Origin: Sphingobium cupriresistens
Lineage (GTDB): Bacteria > Pseudomonadota > Alphaproteobacteria > Sphingomonadales > Sphingomonadaceae
DNA length: 64,000 nt
Reading direction: 5' to 3'
NCBI RefSeq assembly: GCF_004152865.1
Contig: NZ_SEOO01000010.1
Span: forward strand, 1-64,000
The notes under the pieces are model-generated. The model worked only from the letters and a program-made list of their open reading frames with translations, did no database searches and had not been told where the DNA came from. A program made the position numbers and the translations under genes. Positions 26,625 through 34,804 of the stretch are shown here, one piece after another (positions within the stretch are counted from its first letter, which is position 1; each line of letters begins with the position of its first letter).

Positions 26625-27851
26625 TCAATAGGCGCCCGGCGGCGAAATCGGATCGGCCCCGGTGGTGGCGCGGCCATAAATTTCATAGCCAATGGTTGGA
26701 ATATTCTGGATATGCCGGGTCGCCATCGACACGTCGCGCCAGTAACGGTTGATCGGCTTGTCGAGCGCAAAAGCCGAAGACCCGGCCTGGAACATCAGCG
26801 ATTCGCTGGCGCCATGGACCAGTTCGATCATCTGCGCGCCCGCGGCCCTGTGCTTGGCCTTCTCCGCAATCGAAAATTCTTCACCCACGCCGATCCGGTC
26901 CAGCTTGGCGGTCAGGTCGAACAGGATCAGCTTGGCCGTGTCGATCATCGCGGCGGCCTCGCCCAGGTCGCGCATATAGGCGCCCGAACTGGTGCGCGGG
27001 CCGATGATCGTGGTCAACACCGGCTTCTTGGGCGCTTCGGCGGTGACGATTTCCAGCATGGCCTCAACCGCACCGATCAACTGCGCGATGCCGGTCGTGC
27101 GGACCACCGGAACGGCGGGCAAAAGGTCGGACGGCGCACCGAAATGGCGCTTTGTCGGGTCGATCTGGCCGGTTCTCTCGGTCATCAGCGCCATTTGCGC
27201 GTCGGGAATGAAGACATCCTTGGCAATGGCGGTGTCGGACCCGGTGCCCTGCATCCCGGACACGAACCAGCTGTCCTCGATCGTCATCTGGTCCATGCGC
27301 AGATAGCACATATTGATACCAGGCACGACGGGGCCGTCATAATCTTCCAGCACCACGCCCTGCTGCGCCCAGTTCGACTGGCGCGACCCGGACATATAGG
27401 GCCATTTGCCGTTGATGATCCAGCCGCCATCGACCTTGCGCGCCTTGCCGGGCGGGTTGTATGCACCGCACACCGTTTGCGCGCCGTCAGCAAATACCGC
27501 GTCCTGCACCCCGTCGGGGGCCAGGCTGGTGATCCAGCTGGTGCCGTTGATGATCTGCATGACCCAGCTGATCGCCGGATCGCCCTTCGCGATTTCGATC
27601 TGCACACGGCAGAAATCGGTCGGCGACAGTCCCATGCCGCCCAGCCGCTGCGGTAGCAGCAGGCGCAGGAACCCTTCGTCCTTCAGCATCTTGTCGACCG
27701 CAGGGGTCGGGCTGCGACGCTTTTCGCCGGCCGGCGCCTCGCTCTGGAGGAAGCTGCGCAGGCCGCGCGCCTTTTCCACCATCGCGTCGGCGACGCTTTT
27801 GTCGGCGAAGCCAATCTTCGTGGCGGATTCAAACTTTGCCAAGGTAGCCAT
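26625..27851 (-). CDS. acyl-CoA-dehydrogenase-fold flavin monooxygenase (HsaA-like)
   Basis: A 408-residue protein of the acyl-CoA dehydrogenase fold with the type 2 C-terminal domain found in group D flavin monooxygenases (HsaA, DszC). LPQRLGGMGLSPTDF and the C-terminal NRYWRDVSMATRHIQN are typical; the latter replaces the acyl-CoA dehydrogenase catalytic Glu region. It probably hydroxylates an aromatic or phenolic intermediate using reduced flavin from a separate reductase. Last gene of the Rieske operon. The true dehydrogenase reaction cannot be excluded. Confidence 0.8.
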   Translation of the reverse strand: MATLAKFESATKIGFADKSVADAMVEKARGLRSFLQSEAPAGEKRRSPTPAVDKMLKDEGFLRLLLPQRLGGMGLSPTDFCRVQIEIAKGDPAISWVMQIINGTSWITSLAPDGVQDAVFADGAQTVCGAYNPPGKARKVDGGWIINGKWPYMSGSRQSNWAQQGVVLEDYDGPVVPGINMCYLRMDQMTIEDSWFVSGMQGTGSDTAIAKDVFIPDAQMALMTERTGQIDPTKRHFGAPSDLLPAVPVVRTTGIAQLIGAVEAMLEIVTAEAPKKPVLTTIIGPRTSSGAYMRDLGEAAAMIDTAKLILFDLTAKLDRIGVGEEFSIAEKAKHRAAGAQMIELVHGASESLMFQAGSSAFALDKPINRYWRDVSMATRHIQNIPTIGYEIYGRATTGADPISPPGAY

Positions 27852-27855
27852 CAGT

Positions 27856-28488
27856 TCATCCTCTCTTGTGTTCGGCATGGTGACCGGCGATCTGCAACGC
27901 CCATTCGCACAATCGGTCGGGCGCGCCATTCCAGATGGCCAGCCATTCCGGCGTGGCCGGAATGATGAGCGTACTCAGTTGCAGCCGTACCAGCGTGTCG
28001 CAGAAAATATCCCGGTCGAGGCGACTGCCGGTTAACATTTCGAAATGGTCGAGCACCGGGCCGAGCGCCTGTTGCACCGCGGCCTTGTGACGGCCGAAAT
28101 GACTGCGCAGAAAATTGAGATGAAAGGCCGGCTCGACCTCGAATATGCCGTCGGGCGACCGTTCGATGGTGAAGCGGCCATAGAAGCGCATGACTGCGCG
28201 GAACCGCTCTATCGGATCGGCAATATTTTGCCCCGCCTCGACGATCCCCTTTTCGAAGCTGCTGCAAATATATTCGCTGACCGCGGCCAGCACATCCTCC
28301 TTGGACGCGAAATAGCGGTACAGCGTGCCGCGCGACACGCCGCTGCTTTCGCTGATGTCGCTCATCGACAGGCGGCGCGCACCGATACTGGCGATCGCGC
28401 GCAACGTACCGTCCATGATCTTCTGGACGCTGCCCGATTGATCGATGGCGACGATTTCGCTCCAGTCGGTGTGCGGCATCAGCTTCAT
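27856..28488 (-). CDS. TetR/AcrR family transcriptional regulator
   Basis: A 210-residue TetR regulator. The helix-turn-helix is at about residues 30-70 (LSMSDISESSGVSRGTLYRYFASKEDVLAAV). The start at 28488 overlaps the SDR stop by four bases (ATGA), so it is translated with the Rieske operon and is likely to autoregulate it. The best operator candidate is the TTGAAC-N7-GTTCAA palindrome at 32511-32529 in the operon promoter. Its ligand domain gives no hint of the inducer. Confidence 0.87.
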   Translation of the reverse strand: MKLMPHTDWSEIVAIDQSGSVQKIMDGTLRAIASIGARRLSMSDISESSGVSRGTLYRYFASKEDVLAAVSEYICSSFEKGIVEAGQNIADPIERFRAVMRFYGRFTIERSPDGIFEVEPAFHLNFLRSHFGRHKAAVQQALGPVLDHFEMLTGSRLDRDIFCDTLVRLQLSTLIIPATPEWLAIWNGAPDRLCEWALQIAGHHAEHKRG

Positions 28489-29297
28489 GTCTGGGCTTCC
28501 ATCTCTGACAGATTGTGCGGAACGCTCACATAACCGGGCAGATGCTGTCCGCCATCTACATTGATCAGTTCGCCATTGACGAACCGCGACATTTCCGACG
28601 CCAGGAACAGCACGACCGGCCCGATGTCCAGTTCGGGGTCGCCCGCGCGCTTCAACGGATTGCTGGCGGTGGCCATGTCCAGAAAGCCCGGCACATCCTC
28701 CACCAGTTGCGCGAATACCTGTCCCATGCCGGTTGGCGCGATCGCGTTGGTGCGGATGTTGAAACGCCCCCATTCCACTGCGGCGCTGCGCGTCAGGCCC
28801 ATGATCGCGCCCTTGTTCATATTATAATCGGCATGTAGCCACGCCCCGGTCTGCGCGTCGATGGAATAGAAATTGACAATCGACCCGCCGCCGCGCGCCT
28901 TCATATGCGGGAAGGCGGCGCGCATCGCCCACCAACTGCCCCAGGTGCCGATTTCCAGCGTGCGCTTGAGCATTTCATCGGTTTTCTGCTCCAGCAGGAC
29001 ATTGTCGGACAGCAGGGACGCGTTGTTGACCAATATGTCGATGCCGCCAAATTCGGCGACCGCACGATCGATCATCGCCTCCACATCGGCCTTGACCCCG
29101 ACATCGGCGGCCATGCCGACCGCGCGCACGCCAAATTCGGTGCTGATCTCCGCCGCAACCTTTTCCGCCGCGGCCCCGTCGCGCCCGGTGATCAGGACAT
29201 ACGCGCCTTCGCGGGCCAGACAGCGGGATATGCCGTGGCCAAGCCCCTTTGCCCCGCCGGTGACGATCGCAACCTTATCCTGCACCAATCCCGTCAC
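28485..29297 (-). CDS. SDR family oxidoreductase
   Basis: A 270-residue classical SDR with GGAKGLGHG, NNAS, catalytic Ser in FYSIDAQ and YNMNK. The GTG start at 29297 overlaps the reductase stop (GTGA). In a Rieske operon an SDR commonly oxidises the cis-dihydrodiol to a catechol, which would fit here, but the sequence alone does not identify it as a dihydrodiol dehydrogenase. Confidence 0.87.
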   Translation of the reverse strand: MTGLVQDKVAIVTGGAKGLGHGISRCLAREGAYVLITGRDGAAAEKVAAEISTEFGVRAVGMAADVGVKADVEAMIDRAVAEFGGIDILVNNASLLSDNVLLEQKTDEMLKRTLEIGTWGSWWAMRAAFPHMKARGGGSIVNFYSIDAQTGAWLHADYNMNKGAIMGLTRSAAVEWGRFNIRTNAIAPTGMGQVFAQLVEDVPGFLDMATASNPLKRAGDPELDIGPVVLFLASEMSRFVNGELINVDGGQHLPGYVSVPHNLSEMEAQT

Positions 29298-30463
29298 GCT
29301 GCCACTCCCGCCAATTGTTCGCTCAGGGCGCGGTCCATATCCATGCGCTCCTGGCAATATTCCTGTGTGAAGACATAACCCCGGACAGCGCCATCGCTGT
29401 CGCGAAACAGATATTTCAGGCCCATCGAGTCGTTCGCTGCTTCTTCCCAGTTACCCGCTACGCCCTGCGGCGCTGGGAGCAGCACGACCGGGCAGGCGGT
29501 CGTCTTGACCTGCACCGACAAGGGCGGAAAGCGAATGTCGGTCGGCGTGCCAAGCGCGCTGGGCGCGATCGCCCGTGCGGCGGCCATGATCGGGGTGACA
29601 TAGGCAGCCAGCCCGCTAGGATATTCGGCGCAATCCCCAATCGCGAAAATGTCCGGGTCGCTGGTGCGGCCAGTCTGATCGACACGGATGCCCCGTCCCA
29701 CGTCCAGCCCGGCGTCCTGCGCCAGTTGCACATTGGGGCGCAGGCCAATGGCAGACAGCACCGCTGCCGCCTCGATCTCCATGCCATCGTCCAGCTCGGC
29801 GCGGATGCCGCCATCTGTCTTGTGGATCGCCATCACCTTGCGGCCCAGATGCCACTCCACGCCCTTCTCCGACAGCGCGTCGCGAATGCTGGCACCGACA
29901 TCCGCTGGCACAAGTTGCGCCAGCGGATGTCCCAGCATGTCGACCACCACCGGACGATAGCCCGTCGCGGCCAGATCATTGGCAAATTCGGTGCCGACCA
30001 GCCCGCTGCCCATAATCAGCACCCGCGCGCCATCGGGCAACTTTTCGCGAAAATCGCGATAATGGTCGAGGCTGTTCACCGCCATCGCCCGGTGCGCGGC
30101 ATCGCCGTCGATCGGCGGTCGGATCGGCTCAGCCCCCAGCGCCAGCACCAGCCGATCGTAGAAGATCGGCCCGCCGGTGGTCAGAACGGCCTTGTCCTGC
30201 CGGTCGATCGCCTCGACAACCCGGCCGGCGCGCAGGTCCAGCTTCAACTGCGTCGACATTTTCCCCGCAGCCGTGGTGACTAGCGTATCGGCAACCTTGC
30301 CCTTGGCCAGCGCGGTGGACAAAGCGGGCTTGGAATAGAAGTGCCCGTCATCCTGCGTCACCAAGGTAAGCCGGGCGTCCGGCGCCAGTTTGCGCAACTC
30401 GCGCAGGACCCCATAGCCGGCCAAGCCGCTGCCGATCACCACGATATGCGGGGAGCCTGTCAC
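29294..30463 (-). CDS. ferredoxin/rubredoxin reductase, FAD- and NAD(P)H-dependent
   Basis: A 389-residue pyridine-nucleotide disulfide oxidoreductase-fold protein. The FAD motif IVVIGSGLAGYG lies near residue 10, the NAD motif VLIMGSGLVGTEF near 150, and FAIGDCAEYPSG near 280. A C-terminal domain of rubredoxin-reductase type follows. It passes electrons from NAD(P)H to a small iron-sulfur protein. The GTG start at 30463 follows GGAG; upstream in-frame codons overlap the oxygenase beta gene. Probable partner of the ferredoxin at 32560. Confidence 0.88.
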   Translation of the reverse strand: MTGSPHIVVIGSGLAGYGVLRELRKLAPDARLTLVTQDDGHFYSKPALSTALAKGKVADTLVTTAAGKMSTQLKLDLRAGRVVEAIDRQDKAVLTTGGPIFYDRLVLALGAEPIRPPIDGDAAHRAMAVNSLDHYRDFREKLPDGARVLIMGSGLVGTEFANDLAATGYRPVVVDMLGHPLAQLVPADVGASIRDALSEKGVEWHLGRKVMAIHKTDGGIRAELDDGMEIEAAAVLSAIGLRPNVQLAQDAGLDVGRGIRVDQTGRTSDPDIFAIGDCAEYPSGLAAYVTPIMAAARAIAPSALGTPTDIRFPPLSVQVKTTACPVVLLPAPQGVAGNWEEAANDSMGLKYLFRDSDGAVRGYVFTQEYCQERMDMDRALSEQLAGVAA

Positions 30464-30476
30464 CTGCCCAACTCCG

Positions 30477-31055
30477 TCAGAGGAAGATCGCGAAGTTGGA
30501 CATGCCCAACGTCGATTGATCGACGATGATCTCGCGCACGGCCAGCTTGTACACGCCATCGACCAGTCGCCACACGTCCCGCCGTTCCGCCGTGATCGAC
30601 TCGTTTTCCGGGTTATCGAACCGGCTGCGCTCTACATAAAGATAGCTCACAACTTCATATTCGCCCGCCGTGTCGCACTGTGCGACACGGACATTGGTAA
30701 CGAAACGGCGGGTTCGCGACGGCGGATCTTCCGCCCAGGCGCTTTTCGACAGCCGCCCGGTCCGCATCAGGATCGACGCATAATTTTCGTCAAAATGCTT
30801 CATCGTCCGCACGACGTCGCGATCCTTGTTGGGACCGTTGCGGGTCAGGCGCAGCGGCGCGGTATAGACCAGATCCTGCGCCAGATAGGCGACCCAGTCG
30901 TCGAACCGGCGCTCGTCCAGCGCCGCCGCTTCATCATACAGGGTTTCGAGCAGGCGGTTATAGACCTCCGACCCCAACGGCACGCGCTGGGTGGATACCA
31001 GCCCGCGCATCACGCTGGTCTTGTCGATGGCGGCGGTCGCGTAGTTCACGGTCAT
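30477..31055 (-). CDS. aromatic-ring-hydroxylating dioxygenase, beta subunit
   Basis: A 192-residue small subunit of a Rieske non-heme iron oxygenase, with the NTF2-type fold. DERRFDDWVAYLAQDLVYTAPL and RRDVWRLVDGVYKLAVREIIVDQS are typical of the family, as is its length. It stabilises the alpha subunit in an alpha3-beta3 complex. The start at 31055 follows a GAGAGGATC leader, 26 bases after the alpha gene. Confidence 0.9.
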   Translation of the reverse strand: MTVNYATAAIDKTSVMRGLVSTQRVPLGSEVYNRLLETLYDEAAALDERRFDDWVAYLAQDLVYTAPLRLTRNGPNKDRDVVRTMKHFDENYASILMRTGRLSKSAWAEDPPSRTRRFVTNVRVAQCDTAGEYEVVSYLYVERSRFDNPENESITAERRDVWRLVDGVYKLAVREIIVDQSTLGMSNFAIFL

Positions 31056-31081
31056 GCTATGATCCTCTCGGTTCGCGTCGC

Positions 31082-32467
31082 TCAGGCGTCGGCCATCAGG
31101 TCGTAATAGGCCATCCACCAGGCCCATTGCGTGTCGTCCTTGGTGAAGCCGGGGTAGAGGTCACCGCCACCGACCCAGCCTTCGGGCCGTTCATGACCAT
31201 GGAGCGCCTGATATTTCAACGTCACGCTCTTGCTCATATGCCCGCGCGCATTGCGCATGATCTGCGGCCAGGTATCGGCATCGTCCTGCTCGATCGTGCC
31301 GGACGTGCCGGTGGACCAGATCGCATTTTGGAGCATGTCGCGCTTCACATCTTCAGGCGCGTCCTTTTCGGCGAAGATGAAATTGACGAACTCCACCTTG
31401 TCCGGTCCCTTGGGCACATAAGTGTGGAGCGAAAGAGCACCCGACGCGCCGCCATCCATACGCGGCGCGAAGATGAAGGCGATCAGGATGTTGGGGAACA
31501 TGCCGCCGACCTGGGGCGGGATGGTCGCCAGCTGGTTGACCTGATCCTCGGTAAGGTTCCTGAACAGCTGGGGGATCATCTCCTTGGTGACACCCGGCGG
31601 GGTCAGCAGGTTCAGCCGCTCTTCGGTCGTCTTGCCCTCGAAGCTGATGTCGGCGAACATCTTGAACGTCTGCGCCGCTTCCAGGCAACGCAGCGTATGC
31701 CCCTGCGGCACCGAAATATCGACGCCATACATGCCCGGCGCAGTGTCGTAGATCGACTCGGCGGTGCCGCCCATGATGCCGCCTTCCATCAGCGAACGGT
31801 GCAGCGTCAGCGTATGGAAGCCGTCCGAACCGGACTGTTCGCCGGGGATCTTCCAGTTGCACGGCAGCACGAAGCGCTGCGGGGGGCCGAGCATTTCAAG
31901 GCCATTGTCGGTGCGGCAGAAAAGCTGGTCGAGATAGAATTTGGCGTCGCCCAGATAGTCCTCGAACGAGAGATCCTTGCTCCATGTCGCAAAGATCAGA
32001 CCGCCATAAAGATGCACGCGCGCCTTTTTCAGGCCCAGTTCGTCCTTGCTATGCTTGTTGCCGTGCATCTGCTCCTTTTCGATCGGCGCGCCGATGAAGC
32101 TGCCGTCGGAACGGAAGGCCCAGCCGTGATAGATGCAGCGATGCGCGGCGGCGTTGCCCGCCTCGGCGGTGCACACCTTCATCCCGCGATGCGGACAGAC
32201 GTTGAGCATGACATGCACTTCGCCGTCGCGTGCCCGCGACACGATCACATTATCCTCGGCCATGTCGCGCATGACATAGTCGCCCGCCTTGGGAATTTCC
32301 GATTCATGGCCCAGCAACAGCCAGGTGCGCGCAAAGATGCGCTCCATTTCCAGTTCGTACAGTTCCTTGTCGTTCATCACGCGCAGCGACACTTCGTTCA
32401 TGTCGCGGTTGATGAGGTCGTCGAGCGTGGTTCCATCGCCCAGAGTCAACCCGGCCTTGTGTAGCAT
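31082..32467 (-). CDS. aromatic-ring-hydroxylating dioxygenase, alpha subunit
   Basis: A 461-residue catalytic subunit. The Rieske cluster ligands are C91/H93 and C111/H114 (CPH, 17 residues, CIYH). The mononuclear iron ligands are D214, H217 and H222 (SDGFHTLTLH). It adds both atoms of O2 to an aromatic or other unsaturated ring. The ATG at 32467 follows AAGGAGAGG; a longer reading frame upstream is not needed. First gene of the six-gene operon and divergent from the ferredoxin that probably feeds it. Substrate not predictable from sequence. Confidence 0.94.
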   Translation of the reverse strand: MLHKAGLTLGDGTTLDDLINRDMNEVSLRVMNDKELYELEMERIFARTWLLLGHESEIPKAGDYVMRDMAEDNVIVSRARDGEVHVMLNVCPHRGMKVCTAEAGNAAAHRCIYHGWAFRSDGSFIGAPIEKEQMHGNKHSKDELGLKKARVHLYGGLIFATWSKDLSFEDYLGDAKFYLDQLFCRTDNGLEMLGPPQRFVLPCNWKIPGEQSGSDGFHTLTLHRSLMEGGIMGGTAESIYDTAPGMYGVDISVPQGHTLRCLEAAQTFKMFADISFEGKTTEERLNLLTPPGVTKEMIPQLFRNLTEDQVNQLATIPPQVGGMFPNILIAFIFAPRMDGGASGALSLHTYVPKGPDKVEFVNFIFAEKDAPEDVKRDMLQNAIWSTGTSGTIEQDDADTWPQIMRNARGHMSKSVTLKYQALHGHERPEGWVGGGDLYPGFTKDDTQWAWWMAYYDLMADA

Positions 32468-32510
32468 CTTCCTCTCCTTGGAAAATCCATCGTGAGTCGC
32501 TTTATACATA

Positions 32511-32529
32511 TTGAACTAAATCTGTTCAA
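32511..32529. promoter_or_regulatory. divergent-promoter operator, TTGAAC-N7-GTTCAA
   Basis: A perfect 6-7-6 inverted repeat in the 92-base gap between the Rieske alpha gene and the ferredoxin gene. It is 43 bases before one start and 30 before the other. The operon it controls encodes a TetR regulator, the most likely ligand of this site. The gap lacks the CCTATC-type palindrome. Confidence 0.6.
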
Positions 32530-32559
32530 GTTGTAATGTTGCGTCACAAGGAGAGGATG

Positions 32560-32766
32560 ATGAGCCAGAAGTTGAAGATCGTAATCGATAAGGCAGCCTG
32601 CTGTGGCTATGGCGTGTGCGCCGAAATATGCCCCGACGTGTACAAGCTGGATGCGAACGGCATTGTCTATGTCGATGACGCCATTGTGCCCGAAGGCATG
32701 GAAGACCTCGCCCGCGAAGGCGCGGAAGCCTGTCCCCAAGCGGCATTGGCAGTGGTCGACGCCTGA
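32560..32766 (+). CDS. [3Fe-4S]-type ferredoxin
   Basis: A 68-residue ferredoxin with C14, C20 and C58 as likely cluster ligands. The position of the second Cys of a 4Fe motif is Tyr17 (CCGYGVC), as in [3Fe-4S] ferredoxins serving P450s and Rieske oxygenases; C15 and C24 are extra. Two ATGs (32557, 32560) follow AAGGAGAGG; 32560 has better spacing. Divergent from the oxygenase operon. It may deliver electrons to both the Rieske oxygenase and the P450. Confidence 0.9.
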   Translation: MSQKLKIVIDKAACCGYGVCAEICPDVYKLDANGIVYVDDAIVPEGMEDLAREGAEACPQAALAVVDA

Positions 32767-32801
32767 TCGGCTGCTCCTTCTTTCCGGTGCGGAAAGGCTC
32801 T

Positions 32802-32880
32802 GCCTGTTCCGCGCCCAACGAACCTGTCCATGGGTAGGTCCGTTGGCGTTCGCCCCTGTTGCACCCAGCGCGGAACAGGC
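32802..32880. repeat. 13-bp inverted repeat enclosing a nested palindrome
   Basis: GCCTGTTCCGCGC at 32802-32814 and its exact reverse complement GCGCGGAACAGGC at 32868-32880 enclose regulon site 5 and its CCAACG/CGTTGG flanks (32815-32846). It lies between the ferredoxin and the OYE-family gene. It could form a long-stem structure in RNA, attenuating read-through from the ferredoxin, or reflect a past insertion. Confidence 0.6.
32823..32838. promoter_or_regulatory. predicted regulon palindrome, site 5 (OYE reductase)
   Basis: CCTGTC-catg-GGTAGG, 5 of 6 bases in each arm. It is symmetrically flanked by CCAACG (32815-32820) and CGTTGG (32841-32846), making a 32-bp nested palindrome. It lies 62 bases before the ATG at 32901. 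Confidence 0.6.
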
Positions 32881-32900
32881 GATCGGCAAGGGAGAGTGAA

Positions 32901-34055
32901 ATGACGACTGGCGACAGGGACAAGCTCTTTACCCCTTTCGAAACGGCGGGCCTGCGCCTGCGCAATCGCTTCGTCATGGCTCCCATGACGCGCAATTTCG
33001 CGCCCGACGGCATCCCGTCCGATGGCGTCGCATCCTATTATGCGCGCCGCGCCGCCGCCGATGTCGGGTTGATCGTGACCGAAGGCATTGGGGTCGATCA
33101 TCTCGCTGCGCTGGGACGCGAATCGATGGGCGGCGGCGCTTCGCCGGTGCTGCATGGTGACGCTGCGCTGACGCGCTGGCGTGACATCGTGACGGGCGTC
33201 CATGCGGCAGGCGGTTTGATCGTGCCGCAACTCTGGCATCAGGGCGTCATCCGGGTGCCGGGCACCGGCTACCATCCGCAAGCGCCCTCGGCCCGGCCAT
33301 CGGGTATCTGGGGACCGACCGACAAGGCCATGGTGCCCCCCGATTATCTGGCGGCCGTGCGTGATCCTTCGACACCGCTGACCGACAGCGAAATCGGCGA
33401 CATCATTGCTGCGTTCGCCCGCAGCGCGGCCAACGCCCGCGCCGTCGGCTTCGATGGCATCGCGCTGCATGGCGCGCATGGTTATCTGATCGACAGCTTT
33501 CTGTGGGGCCATACGAACATGCGGGATGATCGCTGGGGCGGCGATGCGGCCGCCCGTGCTCTTTTTGCTGCCGAAGTCGTCCGCGCCGTCCGGGCCGCGA
33601 CCGCGCCCGATTTCCCGATCATCTTTCGCTTCTCCCAATGGAAATTGCAGGATTACGACGCCCGCAGCGCCCAGACGCCCGATGAACTGGCCGCAATGCT
33701 GGCTCCCATTGCGGACGGCGGTGTCGACATTTTCGACGCCAGCACGCGCCTTTTTTCCACTCCCGCGTTCGAAGGGTCGGATATGGGTCTTGCCGGATGG
33801 ATCAAGCGGCTGACCGGCAAGCCGGTCATCGCGGTCGGCGGCGTCGGCCTCAGCAAGGATCTGCAATCCTCCTTCGCCCAGCCCACGGTGATGACCGACA
33901 ATCTGGCGCTGGTGGCGGACCGCATCGCGCAGGGCGAGTTCGACCTGATCGCCGTCGGTCGCGCGCTGCTCATGGACCCTTTATGGGTCCGCAAGATGCG
34001 CGACGGCGGCGCGCCCGATCCGTTCCGGTTGGAGGCATACGCCACGCTGGACTAA
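32901..34055 (+). CDS. NADH:flavin oxidoreductase, old yellow enzyme family
   Basis: A 384-residue FMN-dependent TIM-barrel ene-reductase. LRLRNRFVMAPMTRN opens the barrel, and GIALHGAHGYLIDSFLWG contains the substrate-binding His pair; the usual NxRxDxYGG appears as NMRDDRWGG. It reduces activated C=C bonds. The ATG at 32901 follows GGGAGAG. It follows the ferredoxin by 134 bases with its own regulon palindrome and is probably a separate transcription unit. Its end overlaps the convergent SDR by four bases. Confidence 0.9.
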   Translation: MTTGDRDKLFTPFETAGLRLRNRFVMAPMTRNFAPDGIPSDGVASYYARRAAADVGLIVTEGIGVDHLAALGRESMGGGASPVLHGDAALTRWRDIVTGVHAAGGLIVPQLWHQGVIRVPGTGYHPQAPSARPSGIWGPTDKAMVPPDYLAAVRDPSTPLTDSEIGDIIAAFARSAANARAVGFDGIALHGAHGYLIDSFLWGHTNMRDDRWGGDAAARALFAAEVVRAVRAATAPDFPIIFRFSQWKLQDYDARSAQTPDELAAMLAPIADGGVDIFDASTRLFSTPAFEGSDMGLAGWIKRLTGKPVIAVGGVGLSKDLQSSFAQPTVMTDNLALVADRIAQGEFDLIAVGRALLMDPLWVRKMRDGGAPDPFRLEAYATLD

Positions 34056-34777
34056 TGCGAATCGGCGGCGGCATAGACCTGTATCCGCGCCATATTGGTG
34101 CGGTCGGGTTGCTCCGCCATATAGCGTACGGCGTCAGCGACGTCGCCCGGCTGCATCGCGGGGATGAAGCTGTCCCAGGCAGGCTGGCCGCGCGCCTTCA
34201 TATCCTCGAAAATTTCGGTGCTGGTCGTTCCCGGCGCGACGATGCCGACTTTGACGCCGCTGCCAGCCAGTTCGACGCGCAGGCAATCGGTAAAAGCCTC
34301 CAGCGCGCGCTTCAGCCCGCCATAGACGCCCACGCCCGGCGCGGTTATGTTGGCCCCGATGCTGGATATGTTGATGATCTGGCCGGTCCCGGCCGCTTTC
34401 ATGGAACGCGCGAACAAGGTGCTGGTCCGCACGACGGCCTCGTAATTCAGCGCGATCATCGGGCGCAACTGGTCCAGATCGAACTGTTCGACCGGCGCAG
34501 CATGAAGGATGCCGGCATTGTTCACAAGGATGTCTGCGCGCCCGAACCGCCCCATCACCTCATCATGCAGCCGCTGCGGGGCGAGCGGATCGGCCATGTC
34601 GTCGGCGAAGGGCAGCGCATCACCACCCAACTCCGCCGCCAGCGCCGCCAGCCGATCAGCCCTGCGCGCGACCAGCACTAGCGTTGCGCCCGCCGCCGAC
34701 AGGGCATGGGCGGTCGCCGCGCCGATGCCCGACGATGCGCCCGTCACGATCGCGATCCTGCCAGCCAGCTTGCTCAT
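34052..34777 (-). CDS. SDR family oxidoreductase
   Basis: A 241-residue classical SDR with TGASSGIGAA, NNAG, Ser in ISSIG and YGGLK. It is the YdfG/serine-dehydrogenase-like type by length and C-terminal EIFEDMKARG region. Last gene of the operon 36245 to 34052; 27 bases after the medium-chain reductase. Confidence 0.88.
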   Translation of the reverse strand: MSKLAGRIAIVTGASSGIGAATAHALSAAGATLVLVARRADRLAALAAELGGDALPFADDMADPLAPQRLHDEVMGRFGRADILVNNAGILHAAPVEQFDLDQLRPMIALNYEAVVRTSTLFARSMKAAGTGQIINISSIGANITAPGVGVYGGLKRALEAFTDCLRVELAGSGVKVGIVAPGTTSTEIFEDMKARGQPAWDSFIPAMQPGDVADAVRYMAEQPDRTNMARIQVYAAADSH

Positions 34778-34804
34778 TGCTTCACTCCATTTGGTCCAGG
34801 GGGT

